Source: Baylisascaris procyonis (lineage: Eukaryota > Nematoda > Chromadorea > Rhabditida > Ascarididae). From it: a DNA stretch of 64,000 nt. The position numbers and the translations under genes are program-made. Below, piece by piece: positions 25,239 through 37,850 of this stretch; positions within the stretch are counted from its first letter, which is position 1, and every line of letters begins with the position of its first letter. The stretch covers positions 1,302,001 to 1,366,000 of the forward strand of contig JAZARR010000171.1 in NCBI GenBank assembly GCA_037389465.1. Direction: 5' to 3'. The notes under the pieces were generated by a model. The model had not been told where the DNA came from, searched no databases, and saw only the letters and a list, made by a program, of their open reading frames with translations.

Positions 25239-28200
25239 GTACGCTTGGATATGCAAATATTGAGTCTGTCGTTTGTAATGAAGCACAACATCGTATAACA
25301 ATTCCCCATCGTTTTTGATAATATAAACGTGTCAAAATTCATCTTTTACATCACGTTGAAGCAGATAAGTGGGAAAAAAAAATATTAAAGATGCATAAAT
25401 GATAGTAATTGCCCAAAAATATATTTTATCGGAACAATCGATTTCTTAAGTTCTCATTATTTCGTATCTGTCCCCTTCTAAGCAAATATCGGACAAGACA
25501 AGCGTTTAAGAAAAGGTACCATTAGCCAGCATATTTTTGGACTGCTATCGGTAAAAGTTTGTATATACCCATGCATACCGCATCAATAATTTCTTATCTA
25601 TCGCCGTGTTTATTTCCCATAAGCTTGCAATGACGCATTAATATTTTTTCCTGGCTCTGGCGAGTCACACAAATCTATCGAAAACATATTTATACAACTC
25701 TATGCATCGCATAGGAGGAGACCAGTTTCTAAGTACATTTCAATGTGATATATGCAGCATAATTAGGAATTCATGGATCATCTTAATAGCTGATTTTATG
25801 TGGACGATATAATACGGCATAAAATAGAGAGCTCAAGCGGTAGGAATCGTCGACGATTCGCGAGAGATATCGGCCAAATTTTGGCTGTATTTTAATAAAA
25901 AATTTTTGAAAATTTTATAAAGAAAATATGATTCATATATTAAAAAACGTTAAAAGTTTTATGCTGAGATAATATTGACGTAAAATCTAGCGGGGAATGA
26001 GAGGGTTTAAGGAATCTAACTGTAACAAGGTTTAACCAGTCAGAGTAAATTCGAGAATAAAAGCAGGTTGAAGCGCACTTGAAAAAATTAGTAATCGCTA
26101 TGCACCAACTAGAATGACTTATGTGTATCGACTATCATGTAGCTGCGAATTATCAGCATTATTATTACGGGGTCATATGCAACGCAACAGTAAAATTTTC
26201 AACACTGAAATTTGAATCATCGAGGAAAACAAATATGGGAACAAATATGCATATGCTTAGATATGATGGTACAATAATGTGCCATGCAAATTCCGTCATG
26301 CAAAATCGCATAAAAATAAGAGAAGATCTTTGTGAAAGTAGTCGATTTTATAGTAAAACTCGCTATGAGATAATTCATAATTGTTTAATTTGCGTATCCG
26401 CTTGAAAGAAATGCCGAAATGAAGGTAATGTTTGAGCTTTATCGACGCATTTCTTATTATGTTTTTCTCTAGCTATCGCTTACATTTAGCATACAACACG
26501 AAAAAACACTTGATGAATCGGAAACAGTAAACGTTGCTGCTATTTTGGGCTTTAGTTTGAGCGATCCAATGATGAGAGGAGGGATTTGGTTTATAAAAAA
26601 AAAAAGAAAGAACGAAAACCACAAAATTTTTATTACAGTGACATTTTTCGCTTCACTGAAATTGCAACTATTAGATGGATGAAACCACAAACACCAGATG
26701 GACATAGGCACGCAGATGTTCGCGTGCGCGTACATGCAGACGCACACATACATTTCATATGTGGGATTATGCACTATAGTTATACGCATTAAAATGATGC
26801 ATCATTATATGATTTGTTATAGAATCAGCTGCTCTAATGCATAGATCTGCAAAAAACGTGGATAATACCATATTGACATTCCCGGCACTTGCGCTCGCTT
26901 AGCACTGAATGCAGAATTTGTTTGATCAAAAGCCGATAGATGGATTGGAGCGGTGCTTTTCAAAGGCTCAGAAGGTCATCGCTGACCATTATTGAATTAC
27001 CAGTTAGGTAGGCGTCTTTGTTTCCCTGTCGAGTTCACGCAAGGAGAAGGGTAATGTATGAAATATTTAAGCATACTTTGTACTGATGTTCGTTATTCGG
27101 ATGCCCGATAGAAAGAGGAAGATATGGATTCTGCAGATAACGAAAATCGCCTCCTTAATGGTAAGATAAGAGAATTGCGGAAAAAATTTGCCGATATCGT
27201 TTACGAAATCGAATGGTGCCGCTAGCTACTATTATCGTCTAGTAGTAGCTATAGTTGAATAAACTATGCATCTATATAATATAAAATTTTTCATGAAGTT
27301 ATTGAATTTTCTACTTGGAAATTTATAAAAAAATAGAAAGTGACACTAGCTATTCGCTTCAAAAAACATAAAAATACACTGAACAATAGCAATGGCACAA
27401 ATATGAAACAGAGTGGAAATAGAATCGCAAAGAGAGAAATATAGGTGAGAGGAGAAAAGTGCAAAACTAATCTCTCTTCTAAACTGCAAAGCAAAATCTG
27501 ATTTATAATTATAAGCGTATTAAGCATTAAGTAATCGACATCGCTGAATTTTACTCGTTAGGTATGGGGCAATCTATAAGCGAACTTCATGATTGAGAAG
27601 AAATCATTTCGTGCTAAAAGCGAGTATCAATCGATAATAGAACAACTATAGAGATAGTGGTACCAGTATGAAATATATACTTTTGAATGAGAAGAACAAA
27701 CTAAAATTTTGAGGAAAGGAACGAAAAAATGAAAAATTATGCTAAAAATGATGAAGAAAACTGTGCTAGAAAGACACATAAATTAAGGACTCCGAATAAA
27801 ACGCACGAGAATGGGTTAGCATCACAGATGACGCAAAAGCAATAGGAAGAGATAGAAAAGCGAAAAACATTTGCGCTATTTCTTTTCAATAAATTTTCGG
27901 TTATTTGTATTACGTTTGCTGGTTATAAATAACTGTCAAATTTCGAAATATATGGCATATTTTATAGATATAACGATGCAACGACGCTTAGGAGAATTCA
28001 AGAAAAAAAACCGGTAAAAAGGCTGAAAAGTTGCTTCAACTATATATCACATTGTGTATAAGTTGACAATATATAGCGTAAACTATTTCAAATCTCCTAT
28101 AAGACGAATAATTCATGAGACAATTTCCATGAAATTCTCGTCTTTTCATACAAGAACTCCTACTACTCATCGTTTGAAAATAGTTAATTCTGTGAAAAAA

Positions 28201-31200
28201 ATTGCATTGTTTAATAAGTTTGCATATTGCACGTGAAAAAATTTGCATAAGCAAACGTTATAGTTCAAAGATTTTTAAAATGCCAATTACTCAGATAATA
28301 GATATTTGCATAAAATGGGATAATTTTCTTGCAGAAATATTCTCTTTTTTTTCGTAGATCCTTCATTCATCTTATATATGAGAGTTGCAATGAAGTTTTC
28401 AAGAATGGTTAATTAGTGACCTATTTTCTTAGAGTCTTCTAAGCATAATTTCACAGAAAAATATAATTTCAGTAATAAGACATAAATGACCTTAGAAAAT
28501 ACTATCACAGGTATATAAGATCAATAGATCAATAGAGATCCATTCATCTACTACAGTAAAAGTAATTCGATATTCTCAAAAAAGAAATACTAATGAAATC
28601 AGTAAGTAGATTTTTTAAATTTTTTTAAATTACAAATTTAAATTCGAACGTAAAACCTTGCTAATAATGATAAATTGCACAACGCATCGCAGTAATGACT
28701 TTTCAGAAGGTAAAAAATGCTATCCACTAATGACATTTAAAAGTAGCATCATTTTTGGACGAATTTGTTTTGCGCATTTTTCACTTTCATATAGGCCACA
28801 TTTGTATTTATAGTGATGCATTGCATTGAAATTGCTTCCGGGAAACTATCGTAGATGAAATATTTTATAAAATTCGCTTCTTATTTCACTTTGACGTAAC
28901 TCTTTCCATCCGAATCCCTTTCATCCTTCCGTTCGCCTGATCAGATGCATCAATCTCGATTCCAGCACTCTACCCTATAGAACTTCACCAATGTCTTACG
29001 GTTACGGGAATAAGGCTTAAATTTCACCTCCGAGTTCCTATTGCAGAGGTCATTGGCAGAACCGGACGCCAATTGCATTGTTTCCAAAAGAACAGAGCAC
29101 CGCATGTTGACTCGACACTCTTTTTGAACAGTTGCGTCCACTATCCTTTCCACCCACCAATTTAGATATGAGTACATAAATAAGTGTAGAGATCAGTTCA
29201 TCGCCAGAACTTGGGCAGATTGGCCAGCAAGACCATTTAGTCTCTCTCCCCTTCCTTCCCTATCTTCTATCGTCGCCACTACTAAATGGTGGAACTCGTC
29301 AGAAACGCACCAAACCTCATAATATCCCTTCGTAATTGCTACATTTGTCGAAATAGGCGGTACTAACGGCAATAACTTCCGACAGAAAACTAATACATTA
29401 TTCAATTCACGCAAAAGGCATTTCCACGGCACTAAAAAGTTTTATAAAAAAAAAAACACATAACTGCTATGTCCTTTCAGTATCCATATAGGCAAGTGTA
29501 TATTTGCGTGTGTCTGCATTTAAGCTGCAATTAGCCAATTACAAAAGATAGCGCAACAGAATTTGCTAGTTTTATTCCATAGCGTGATATGATCTTATGC
29601 TTCTGTTTGTCCCTTTTTTGAATAATTTAGTTTTGAACATTAGAAACTTATCAAAACCAACTAATCAGGCATAACGAACACGACGTTAATGCAATGAAGT
29701 CTTTCCTGATTAATTATAAATGCACCATGAGAAATCTCTATTTGCACTGTTTTGAAGCTATCACGGGGAAATGGAGAGGGAAAGCATGTAGTCGGAATGG
29801 TTGGGAGACGCGCAGAAGACTATAAGATATATTACTTGTTAGAAATAGTAAGGTAATAGGCCCCATCCCATAAAGAAGCGTGCTTCATTCATAGCAAATA
29901 GAACAACTGCTCGTCAGCCTAAAAACTTGAGAGCGAAATAACAAAAGGCAATCGAAAAGCATCGAAAATTTGCGTTCTATTGGAAAAGCGAAACAAATAA
30001 TTGCGTCGTCGTTCCACTTGCAGCAAGTTCCATTCTTTTAATCCAAAATATCAACTCTTTCATTGAAAGATTTCTCAGCGGTTCTCATAAAAAACATCGT
30101 TCGCGCTTGCAATATGTACCTTATTCAACCAGCTAACGTTATAAGTCTTAATCCCCTATCTCGCGGGTTGCATCAGAAAAAAGGCGTTTCAGCAAGTGGA
30201 AAGACATGCAAATGAAGATGAAATGGGATGGGTTCTTGCATTCCATCTATGATTAAACGCTTTCGTCATAAGTCAGAAAATAATAATATATGGGAAATAG
30301 TACCTACATATTTGATCTAATATCGCACAAATCCTCAGCATCTGTATTGAACTTGAAATGATGGTAAACGAAGTGTGAAACCCGGAAAATGCATGAAAGA
30401 AAGCGATCGTTTGATACTATTTGCAAAAATAAATTTGCAATGCAAATTCAGTTGGTTGCTTCCTTCACACAATTAGATAAGAGATGAAAATGACCATGCG
30501 TGTGGAAATATAAAGACCGACAACGCATTGCAATCATGCCGTTTGCAAATGCAAATTCACAGAAGCATAAAGGAATTTGAAAAGAAAAAAGCGAATAAGA
30601 GTGGATAAAATCAGTTGTCACTGCAAAATGTTGCGCTATAAGCCAGTAGTTGTGATTTAATTAGCCATTGCTCGTCAATTTAGCCATCGAAATGCATTCA
30701 GAAATTTACATATCATATTCCGGTAGTAAACGCCACGAAGATCAGAAATTGGGATTTAGTTTTCGCTAGATTATTTCCATGCTGCTAACAAAAGGTGATA
30801 TTGAATGTGTATACACAAAGAACTGAAGAAAACAACAAGTACAACACATCAACTACCTACGTCTAATTCGACACAAAACGTTCGACAATTCAAATAGTTA
30901 CGAAGGTCTTGATAATGCTGAGTGCCATGCCCTTCCCTCTTTCCCCATAGAACTTACAACTATCAAACCCTCACAGATCATTCATTAATAGCATCGAGTA
31001 CTAAAACTAAGCATAATTTCTTTTGTGCGTAGACACCTGTAAAGAGAGGAATACATCCCTTTCACCAGCTCATCCCTCTTCCTCCGTACCTCCGAAATTT
31101 TTCAGAGCAATGTGGGGTTAGATGCAGTTTCCTTCGAACGTTTGAAAATGCAGAAGATCATCTTTTCTCTTTTTTTTTGGGGTGAGATGGGTGGATGGGA

Positions 31201-31400
31201 GCGCCAAAAATGTATTGTTTCATTCATAACTGATCTGCAACAAAACAGTCAATTTTTTATCAACCGTAGAAAGACCTTTTGTTATATACAGGCAGATTCT
31301 TTTCTTCAATAACGATATTTTTCCCATTTTTGATCATATGCAACATTTCTTCGAAATTGCTATGAGAAAATCTTAACAATAGAACAAAAACATACGAGTG
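25239..31400. other. Stretch with no convincing gene
   Basis: A/T-rich, with only short ORFs. The remaining exons of the 7TM-like gene should be here if it is intact, but none was recognised. The 28950-29432 segment has two compact minus-strand ORFs and is listed separately. Confidence 0.4.
28950..29432 (-). other. Coding-like segment, two adjoining minus-strand ORFs
   Basis: Two ORFs (29432-29193, 79 codons; 29177-28950, 75 codons) lie end to end in different frames. Base composition is less A/T-rich than the surroundings and the residue mixture is ordinary (for example EVWCVSDEFHHLVVATIED; NRKTLVKFYRVECWNRD). The frame change and the lack of clear splice sites suggest a broken gene or a transposon fragment. 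I do not recognise the family. Confidence 0.25.
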
Positions 31401-32141
31401 ATATGCAAAATTTGACGGAAATAATAGTTGTAAGGTAGATATGCAAATTTGACGGAAATAATAGTTGTAAGGTAGATATGCAAATTTGACGGAAATAATA
31501 GTTGTAAGGTAGATATGCAAATTTGACGGAAATAATAGTTGTAAGGTAGATATGCAAATTTGACGGAAATAATAGTTGTAAGGTAGATATGCAAATTTGA
31601 CGGAAATAATAGTTGTAAGGTAGATATGCAAAATTTGACGGAAATAATAGTTGTAAGGTAGATATGCAAATTTGACGGAAATAATAGTTGTAAGGTAGAT
31701 ATGCAAATTTGACGGAAATAATAGTTGTAAGGTAGATATGCAAATTTGACGGAAATAATAGTTGTAAGGTAGATATGCAAATTTGACGGAAATAATAGTT
31801 GTAAGGTAGATATGCAAATTTGACGGAAATAATAGTTGTAAGGTAGATATGCAAATTTGACGGAAATAATAGTTGTAAGGTAGATATGCAAATTTGACGG
31901 AAATAATAGTTGTAAGGTAGATATGCAAATTTGACGGAAATAATAGTTGTAAGGTAGATATGCAAATTTGACGGAAATAATAGTTGTAAGGTAGATATGC
32001 AAATTTGACGGAAATAATAGTTGTAAGGTAGATATGCAAATTTGACGGAAATAATAGTTGTAAGGTAGATATGCAAATTTGACGGAAATAATAGTTGTAA
32101 GGTAGATATGCAAATTTGACGGAAATAATAGTTGTAAGGTA
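31401..32141. repeat. 37-bp minisatellite, 20 near-identical copies, each with an octamer-type site
   Basis: Twenty head-to-tail units: unit 1 is 31401-31438 and unit 20 begins at 32106. Eighteen have the same 37-bp length pattern; units 1 and 7 (31401, 31624) carry one extra A in the A-run. Each unit reads ATATGCAAATTTGACGGAAA, then TAATAGTTGTAAGGTAG. Eighteen copies therefore hold a perfect ATGCAAAT octamer and the two 38-bp copies ATGCAAAA. The near identity implies recent expansion or homogenisation. The unit has no stop in any minus-strand frame, which creates three overlapping 259-295 codon ORFs that are artefacts of the repeat. Confidence 0.97.
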
Positions 32142-35100
32142 ACCGGAAATAATTGACGTATAAATCGATTATGTGGAAGAAGTAACGATAATATTTGCAA
32201 AAAAAAAAGGTGCAATCCATAATTTTAATCAAATAACATAGCGACAACTGTGCTTAATGCTAAAATAAATTATTCGTTGGGGCCATAGGCTCATTTTTTT
32301 TCTCGCTACTTTCACGAGAAAGAAAAATTTTTTTCAGCATTAACGTTACTAGTCTCTCATTAGAAAAAAAAACTTGCAATAATTTTCTCACAAATTCACA
32401 AATTTCACTAATATTTCGATGAATTTTTTGGTTCGTTTACACCAATTTCCTATCATCCTCAAATGGTTCCAACTTCATTTATATATCTCCTCCACTTCTC
32501 ATTTGAATTTATGTCTGCATATGCGACGACAAAACAATGAAATTTTGTCGAATGCACAATCAGATTTTTTTTTTGCACCGTATAGCGAAAAAAAACATAT
32601 GAGAAAGGAAAATAAAATTCATAGATTTTTGAACCTATCGGCTGCCTGAATCGAATTTTAAATGTTTTTCGACGGAAATTGAACGGAACGTAACGGAGCG
32701 TAACGGAACGGAACGGAACGGAAAAACTGAGCGGAAAATAGGAAAAAAAAATTCATAGATAAGTTGTAAATATTGATTAAATCGATGGCTACGTTAATGA
32801 GAGGAAAATAGAAAAAATGTGAGTTTCAGTATGGAACTTTATGAGTGCGTTTATTTATTCGATAGCAATAGAAAACTTTATTGGCTATAACTGGCAACAC
32901 TAATTTTATAGAATGTTGTTTTAAATTCATAGCAATAGTATAGTCAAATATTTCAATATGAATATATATGAATTCCTAGCGTTTTCCGGTTGTAAATTTA
33001 TGCGTAATTTATTCATAATGCAATGATCAAAGATCACTAAGCATTTACTGTGGTAACGTACGTGAAATGTGAAGAAAAAAGATTGATGAAAATTTGCGGA
33101 AACCATTCGAAAGTAATCGTTCGTCACCATAAATTTCTCGTTGAGTGAATATCGAACACGATAATAGTAATGCGTATTGATAGATGGAAGCAATGGAGAG
33201 TACGATAGAAAAAATATGCAAAATTTTTTTCGATGGAACAACTGAATCAGTTGAGAATTGGACGAAAAGTAAATTAATACCCAATATTAAGATTGATTTC
33301 GATAAGGCGCAAATTTTAAGCACAGGAAGTAGAAATGTTTAGGCAAAAATTTAGAGGTTCCAGAGAATTTTGATGTTGATGGTATCTCGGAAAGCGATTA
33401 AAAGGATTTAAATTTCAAATATGCGGAAAAAAATTCCAGGATAATCTCGAAAAGTTGTTCGCCCGGATGAATTTATTCATAGCGGCTATTTTCAAACAAC
33501 AAAATATTTGAATACGACGTTTTTGCATTGTGCCTTTTTCTAGCATTCAGCCAAGCAATTTCATAAATCATTAACAAATAATATATGATTTATTCGTATC
33601 TCTTCGATCACTCACATAAACCCTCTAAAACGTTCTCGATTACGGGGAATTATTGTAATATATAATGAAATTCTGTCTCGTCATTATATGCAAAAACCTT
33701 TATCAATATAAATATTCCTTTATGACTTATTTGGATATTCGTCAATTAGCTTGAATGTTGTCAGTCCAGACGATGTCTGTCGTACCTGGCAAATTCCGCA
33801 AATCAAGTTCTGATCGTTTATGAGTTGAAATCATTGAACAGGGAGAATGATGTCCGAGAGATACAGACAGACATAATGACAAGCAAACAGACAAAAATAC
33901 AAGAATTCGACACCTCATCGCGGTGCTTGCAAAATATAAGTTAGTATAAAAACATAAAAATGAGAGCTACGAATGCATATAGCAGTGAAACGGCAGCAGA
34001 AGACAATGGAAAACATATAGAATCGATTGACTATGGTGGCGTATTTTTGTACTTATGCAAAAAAAAAACGGAAAATCACCGGTGAATAGTTGGAATATGA
34101 GATGAAGATAAAATATAATCTTTTACATATCAATTTTGTTGGCTAATTAGTTTAGCTGTTGGATATTAACTAAGGTACCTTATTGAACACTTTTTCGACG
34201 CGTAACATTTTTTTACACGGTTATTGCCGTATTAAGTAATTCTGCATTTATTGAAATTCATAGTCACTGAGCAGTTTAAAAAAAAAAAATATACGACAAA
34301 AATAATTCGTCAAGTTCCGAGTTTAAAATTTCAGAAGGAAAAGAGGACGACAAATCCATAGTCACAGAAGAAAAGATGGAGGTAATAAGCTGGAGATTAC
34401 TGTAATGTAAAAAAGATGCGAATGAAATGGTGTTTTCATTTCGCATGATGATGGTGATAGATAATCGAAGAGAAGCCCTCTTATTTCAAAAGAATAATAT
34501 GGGAGAATAGGTTGAAATCAGTGGATAGAAGTGTACGATAGCATACCGTATATAGCGTGGTGATGTAAACATATTTTCAGCCACGTGCTTATAATAATTA
34601 GAGAGAAAACGATTCACTCGTGCCTAATTATTTCACCTATACCATATGGAATAGATATAAATGTAAAATAAGTAAGTCATTAATAGAATATATCCTGGCG
34701 TTTATAAAGTAAATAAATAACAAAGCAGTCATATGTAGGCGTCTTTAAGGAATGATATGAATAGGAAGTGATAAGGCGAGCTGATAAAAATGCATTATCG
34801 CAGCAGCACTAATTTATCAGCAAACGGATTTGAAACAACAATAAGAGAACTTCACTTGTTGAGAATAAACATTTAAAACTACAAATATTTGAAACAAACG
34901 CATGAAACGATCGAAAAAAAAAAAAGAACTCTCGTAAAAACGCTCTACGATGCCGAGTTAGCTGAAGAGAGAAAAAAGAACAGGCAGCAAAAAATTCTTA
35001 AGGAGATTTAAAAAAAAAAGATAACACCAATGACCGAATAACCTTGTTATCTCTTTAAATGGAAACATAAGTTTTAGATCGAAGAGAATTCTTTCGCTAT

Positions 35101-35433
35101 ATATAACTTTGTAAGATATTTTCTCCTCTTGTAAAGTAATCAATAGTAACGTACCATAATACGGGAACTGATAACAGTATATTTGCCACTATACGATATT
35201 TAGTAATCAATGGTAGTGATATAGTAGCAGATAATGCCTATCGTTCTTACAAATTAGCTGATATTATAATGTACCGGGATAAAATAAAGTACATAACAGT
35301 AATATACATAGTATCATATTGCAGTTGCTTCCCGTCCAGCGTTTACTTTAGTATTTCACTCAACAAAGGAAAAAAAAGAGTTCAAAGGAATAGAACATTT
35401 AGAGTGTCGAAATAAAATGAATTTTTTACATAC
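32142..35433. other. Stretch with no convincing gene
   Basis: Begins with a degenerate fragment of the minisatellite unit and a pentamer tandem (32681-32722). The rest is A/T-rich with short ORFs only. It is the downstream side of the donor at 35434. Confidence 0.45.
32681..32722. repeat. Tandem GAACG / GTAACG short repeat
   Basis: Eight or so units of five to six bases (GAACG, TAACG, GAGCG variants), preceded by GACGGAAAT at 32671, a piece shared with the 37-bp minisatellite unit 0.5 kb away. Confidence 0.8.
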
Positions 35434-35812
35434 CAATATGCAGTTGACGATTCAAATGATTTGGTGTATATCTCTCCCAAATAGCTCTGTTTCGATGTGG
35501 TTTTTTTGTGGTTGGCGATGCAGCATGTGCACTTGAAGGAGTTAACTGATCGGAAAGAGGAATATCGATCGATGATGAGCCACGTACCACTTCGAGAACA
35601 AGACTCAATTCGGAATGCGATTTCTCGCGAATTTCGGCCCATAATTTCGGTAAAAGTGAGCCACGAAGTGATTCGCCTAACGATACCTTTGGTGTTCGCA
35701 ATGATGGAACAGGTGAATGAGGCGTTAAATTCTCCGGTCTTGTTATTGTTGCTTTCGATGCTGCTTCTGCAGGAGCCGATGAAAATTGTAGATGATTGGG
35801 CGACTGCGACAT
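35434..35812 (-). CDS. First coding exon of an unrecognised gene, Ser/Pro-rich
   Basis: ATG at 35812 is the first in-frame ATG after an upstream stop. The frame runs 126 codons plus one base to the donor ATTG|GTATGT at 35434. The peptide is rich in Ser, Pro and Thr, with pieces such as ENLTPHSPVPSLRTPKVSLG and PTTKKPHRNRAIWERYTP. There is no signal peptide or membrane segment, so it looks cytosolic or nuclear. The DNA is GC-richer than the flanks. The exon ends in phase 1; the first phosphatase exon at 14552 begins with the two bases needed to complete that codon, giving a Val. One gene with a 20.9-kb intron is therefore possible but unproven. Confidence 0.6.
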
Positions 35813-37329
35813 CCAGGCGCCGCAGCTCGCACCAAGCCAAGTTAAGAGTAGTGATCCCGTTTACAGCGCCGAATTGTAGTACCGTTTCAAGCGCAACAAT
35901 TGCGATATAACAGAATTGAAAATACGTATGCAAATAAGCAATTCAGGCCATACAATACGTTGGCGAATATACAAAAATTAAGTGCCCGATTCGAATCGAT
36001 CACAAATAATTGATGCCGATTCAATACGATTTCGTAGAGCAATAAGAATTTGTTGTGAAAATAGCTTGAGGCGTAATCACATTTGTGATTGGATACTACA
36101 TCATCCGAAGGCGGAGCAAATCAGCATTGTTCGATAACTGCCATCATTGACTGATCGACAATAACCGGCGATTGCATTTCAATATCTTCTCTTGAAATGG
36201 GAATGGAGAAGATAGGCGGGGAGTGCAGCGGAAGGGGAGACGTAATTTCTATTTCACGAAAACTTTTCGTGTAGAGGGGGATGGCCAACAATATTCAGCT
36301 CAGTTGGAATAGCAATAGCACAAAACGAAACGCAACGCAGAACGCGAAAAATGCACTCACTCTTGGAAGCGCGTTTGCCCTACGGCTAGAACGTGAGGAA
36401 TCAAAGCAGACCTATGAGCAGACCTAAACCGTTGCTTCTTCTTATTGGTGGCAGTCGATTGTCTCGTAAAAAAGCCGACCCGCGTTGCTATCACCGCAGC
36501 TTATTTTCCAAGCAGTTAGTCGTAGCAAAATGAACATTGAAAATCATGAATTTATGAAAAAGAAGCGTCGAATCCGGAGATAGTATTCACACTCTAAAGT
36601 AGAATTTCGAAGATATTGCTAATGCAGCCGAATTTTATAATGCAATTTCGTATGAATTAATTTCCAAACGAATGTCATGAAGCGTTTCAGATTCCACGCT
36701 CACTCCTTCTGGTGAATAATGCCGGAAGAAAGTCTCGTTTTGAATGTTATATACGAAGGCGAAAAAAAAATATTTTCGATGCCAGTGATGCACTAATAGA
36801 TTCTGTGCGTTTTATGAGAGAAATAATTACAGTTAAAATCGTAGACTTTCAAAGAAACGACGGAATATGTGAATTGCGACGATAGGGTGGGCGTACGTAA
36901 TGTTCGATAGCAATCGACGAACAAACGAAAATGCAACCCGAAATCGAATGTTCAGCTATTATATGGCGAAATAAAATGTGTCGAATAATTGAAGCGTAAC
37001 AAAAGAATTGCACGAACGTTTTCTATTTGTGGATTTAAGGTGAATGAAAAAAAAAAGAGAGAGATATTGCAGTTGATAGCAGCGGACAATAATAGAATAA
37101 ATAAATAAATAATACTATTGACTAATGCAAAAAGCGGACTCCTTTTTTCAGAGCTGTAGATGGCCTTGAACCATAAGTGGCCTATATGGCCTTATTTATA
37201 AGTTGGGTGCTATTACTGTGACAAATAATGATCAAAATAATTTGGACTAAGGTCCAAACTTAGTTGGGTGCGCTCAACTCCTTATAGTCAACAGCCAATT
37301 TCTAGCAGGTAGAAATCGATAAGCAATTG
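35813..37329. other. Upstream region of the 35812 gene
   Basis: Likely contains the 5' UTR and promoter of the minus-strand gene. It is somewhat GC-richer than the surroundings at 36180-36480. I saw no coding exon. An (AATA)n run is at 37088-37112. Confidence 0.35.
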
Positions 37330-37850
37330 CTTGTCGATAGTGAGACACGCTTTTGCTAATCGCTGCTGGTGTGGTGCCTGTTGGGCAGGCAAGGGGTTAA
37401 GCTGAATCTAGCTCACGGTGACGTTCGTATGGTTGCTGCCTCTACTGCTCGTGCTCGTTGTGTTGTTCGGGATTGGCGGCCAAGTGCCCCAACTTCTTGG
37501 CCTCAACGAAAAGCGTCCCTCAAGGCACACAAAACGAAACACTCTATCTTGTCTAGTTGTTTAGCACTGGATGACTTGTGTTCCGTATGGCAGACTCACT
37601 TCTACACGAATCCAACTATTTCATCGTAATAACTCTCTTCAATATCTCTGTTAGTCTCTTCTCACATTTGTAGCGTCAAATTGTCAATGATGTTTTCATA
37701 TTCCTCTTATCGTCGCTTATCATCCCGAATTGGAGGTTCTTTTGCGTTACGCTGACGTTTGCGCTTATCCTCTTCATACTATTTACGATCGTTAGCATGA
37801 TACCCGTATTTTGTTTTTTCTTCGGAAATGCGTTTCACCGTGCTGTTTTA
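37330..37850 (-). pseudogene. Decayed coding-like segment with in-frame stops
   Basis: Reading the minus strand gives pieces of ordinary protein: KRISEEKTKYGYHANDRK, then TAG, then YEEDKRKRQRNAKEPPIRDD, then KRR, TAA and EEYENIIDNLTLQM. Further on come AKQLDKIECFVLCALRDAFR and RARAVEAATIRTSP, again separated by stops. The first two stops sit where a one-base change from a Gln codon (CAG, CAA) would explain them. The GC-rich part (37360-37530) also has a plus-strand ORF, and one plus frame gives a Leu-rich stretch, so strand is not certain. The family is not recognised. Confidence 0.35.

Noticed and set aside
26469..26792. Overlapping ORFs on both strands at 26.5-26.8 kb
   Set aside because: Low-complexity, includes a (GT)/(CA)-like stretch, no splice sites or family resemblance.
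31401..32141. CRISPR array
   Set aside because: The units are directly adjacent with no unique spacers, there are no cas genes, and the surroundings are eukaryotic.
31260..32247. Three overlapping minus-strand ORFs of 259-295 codons with a repeating YLPYNYYFRQ-type peptide
   Set aside because: They exist only because the 37-bp unit has no stop in any minus-strand frame and 37 is not a multiple of three. All three frames being equally open argues against coding.
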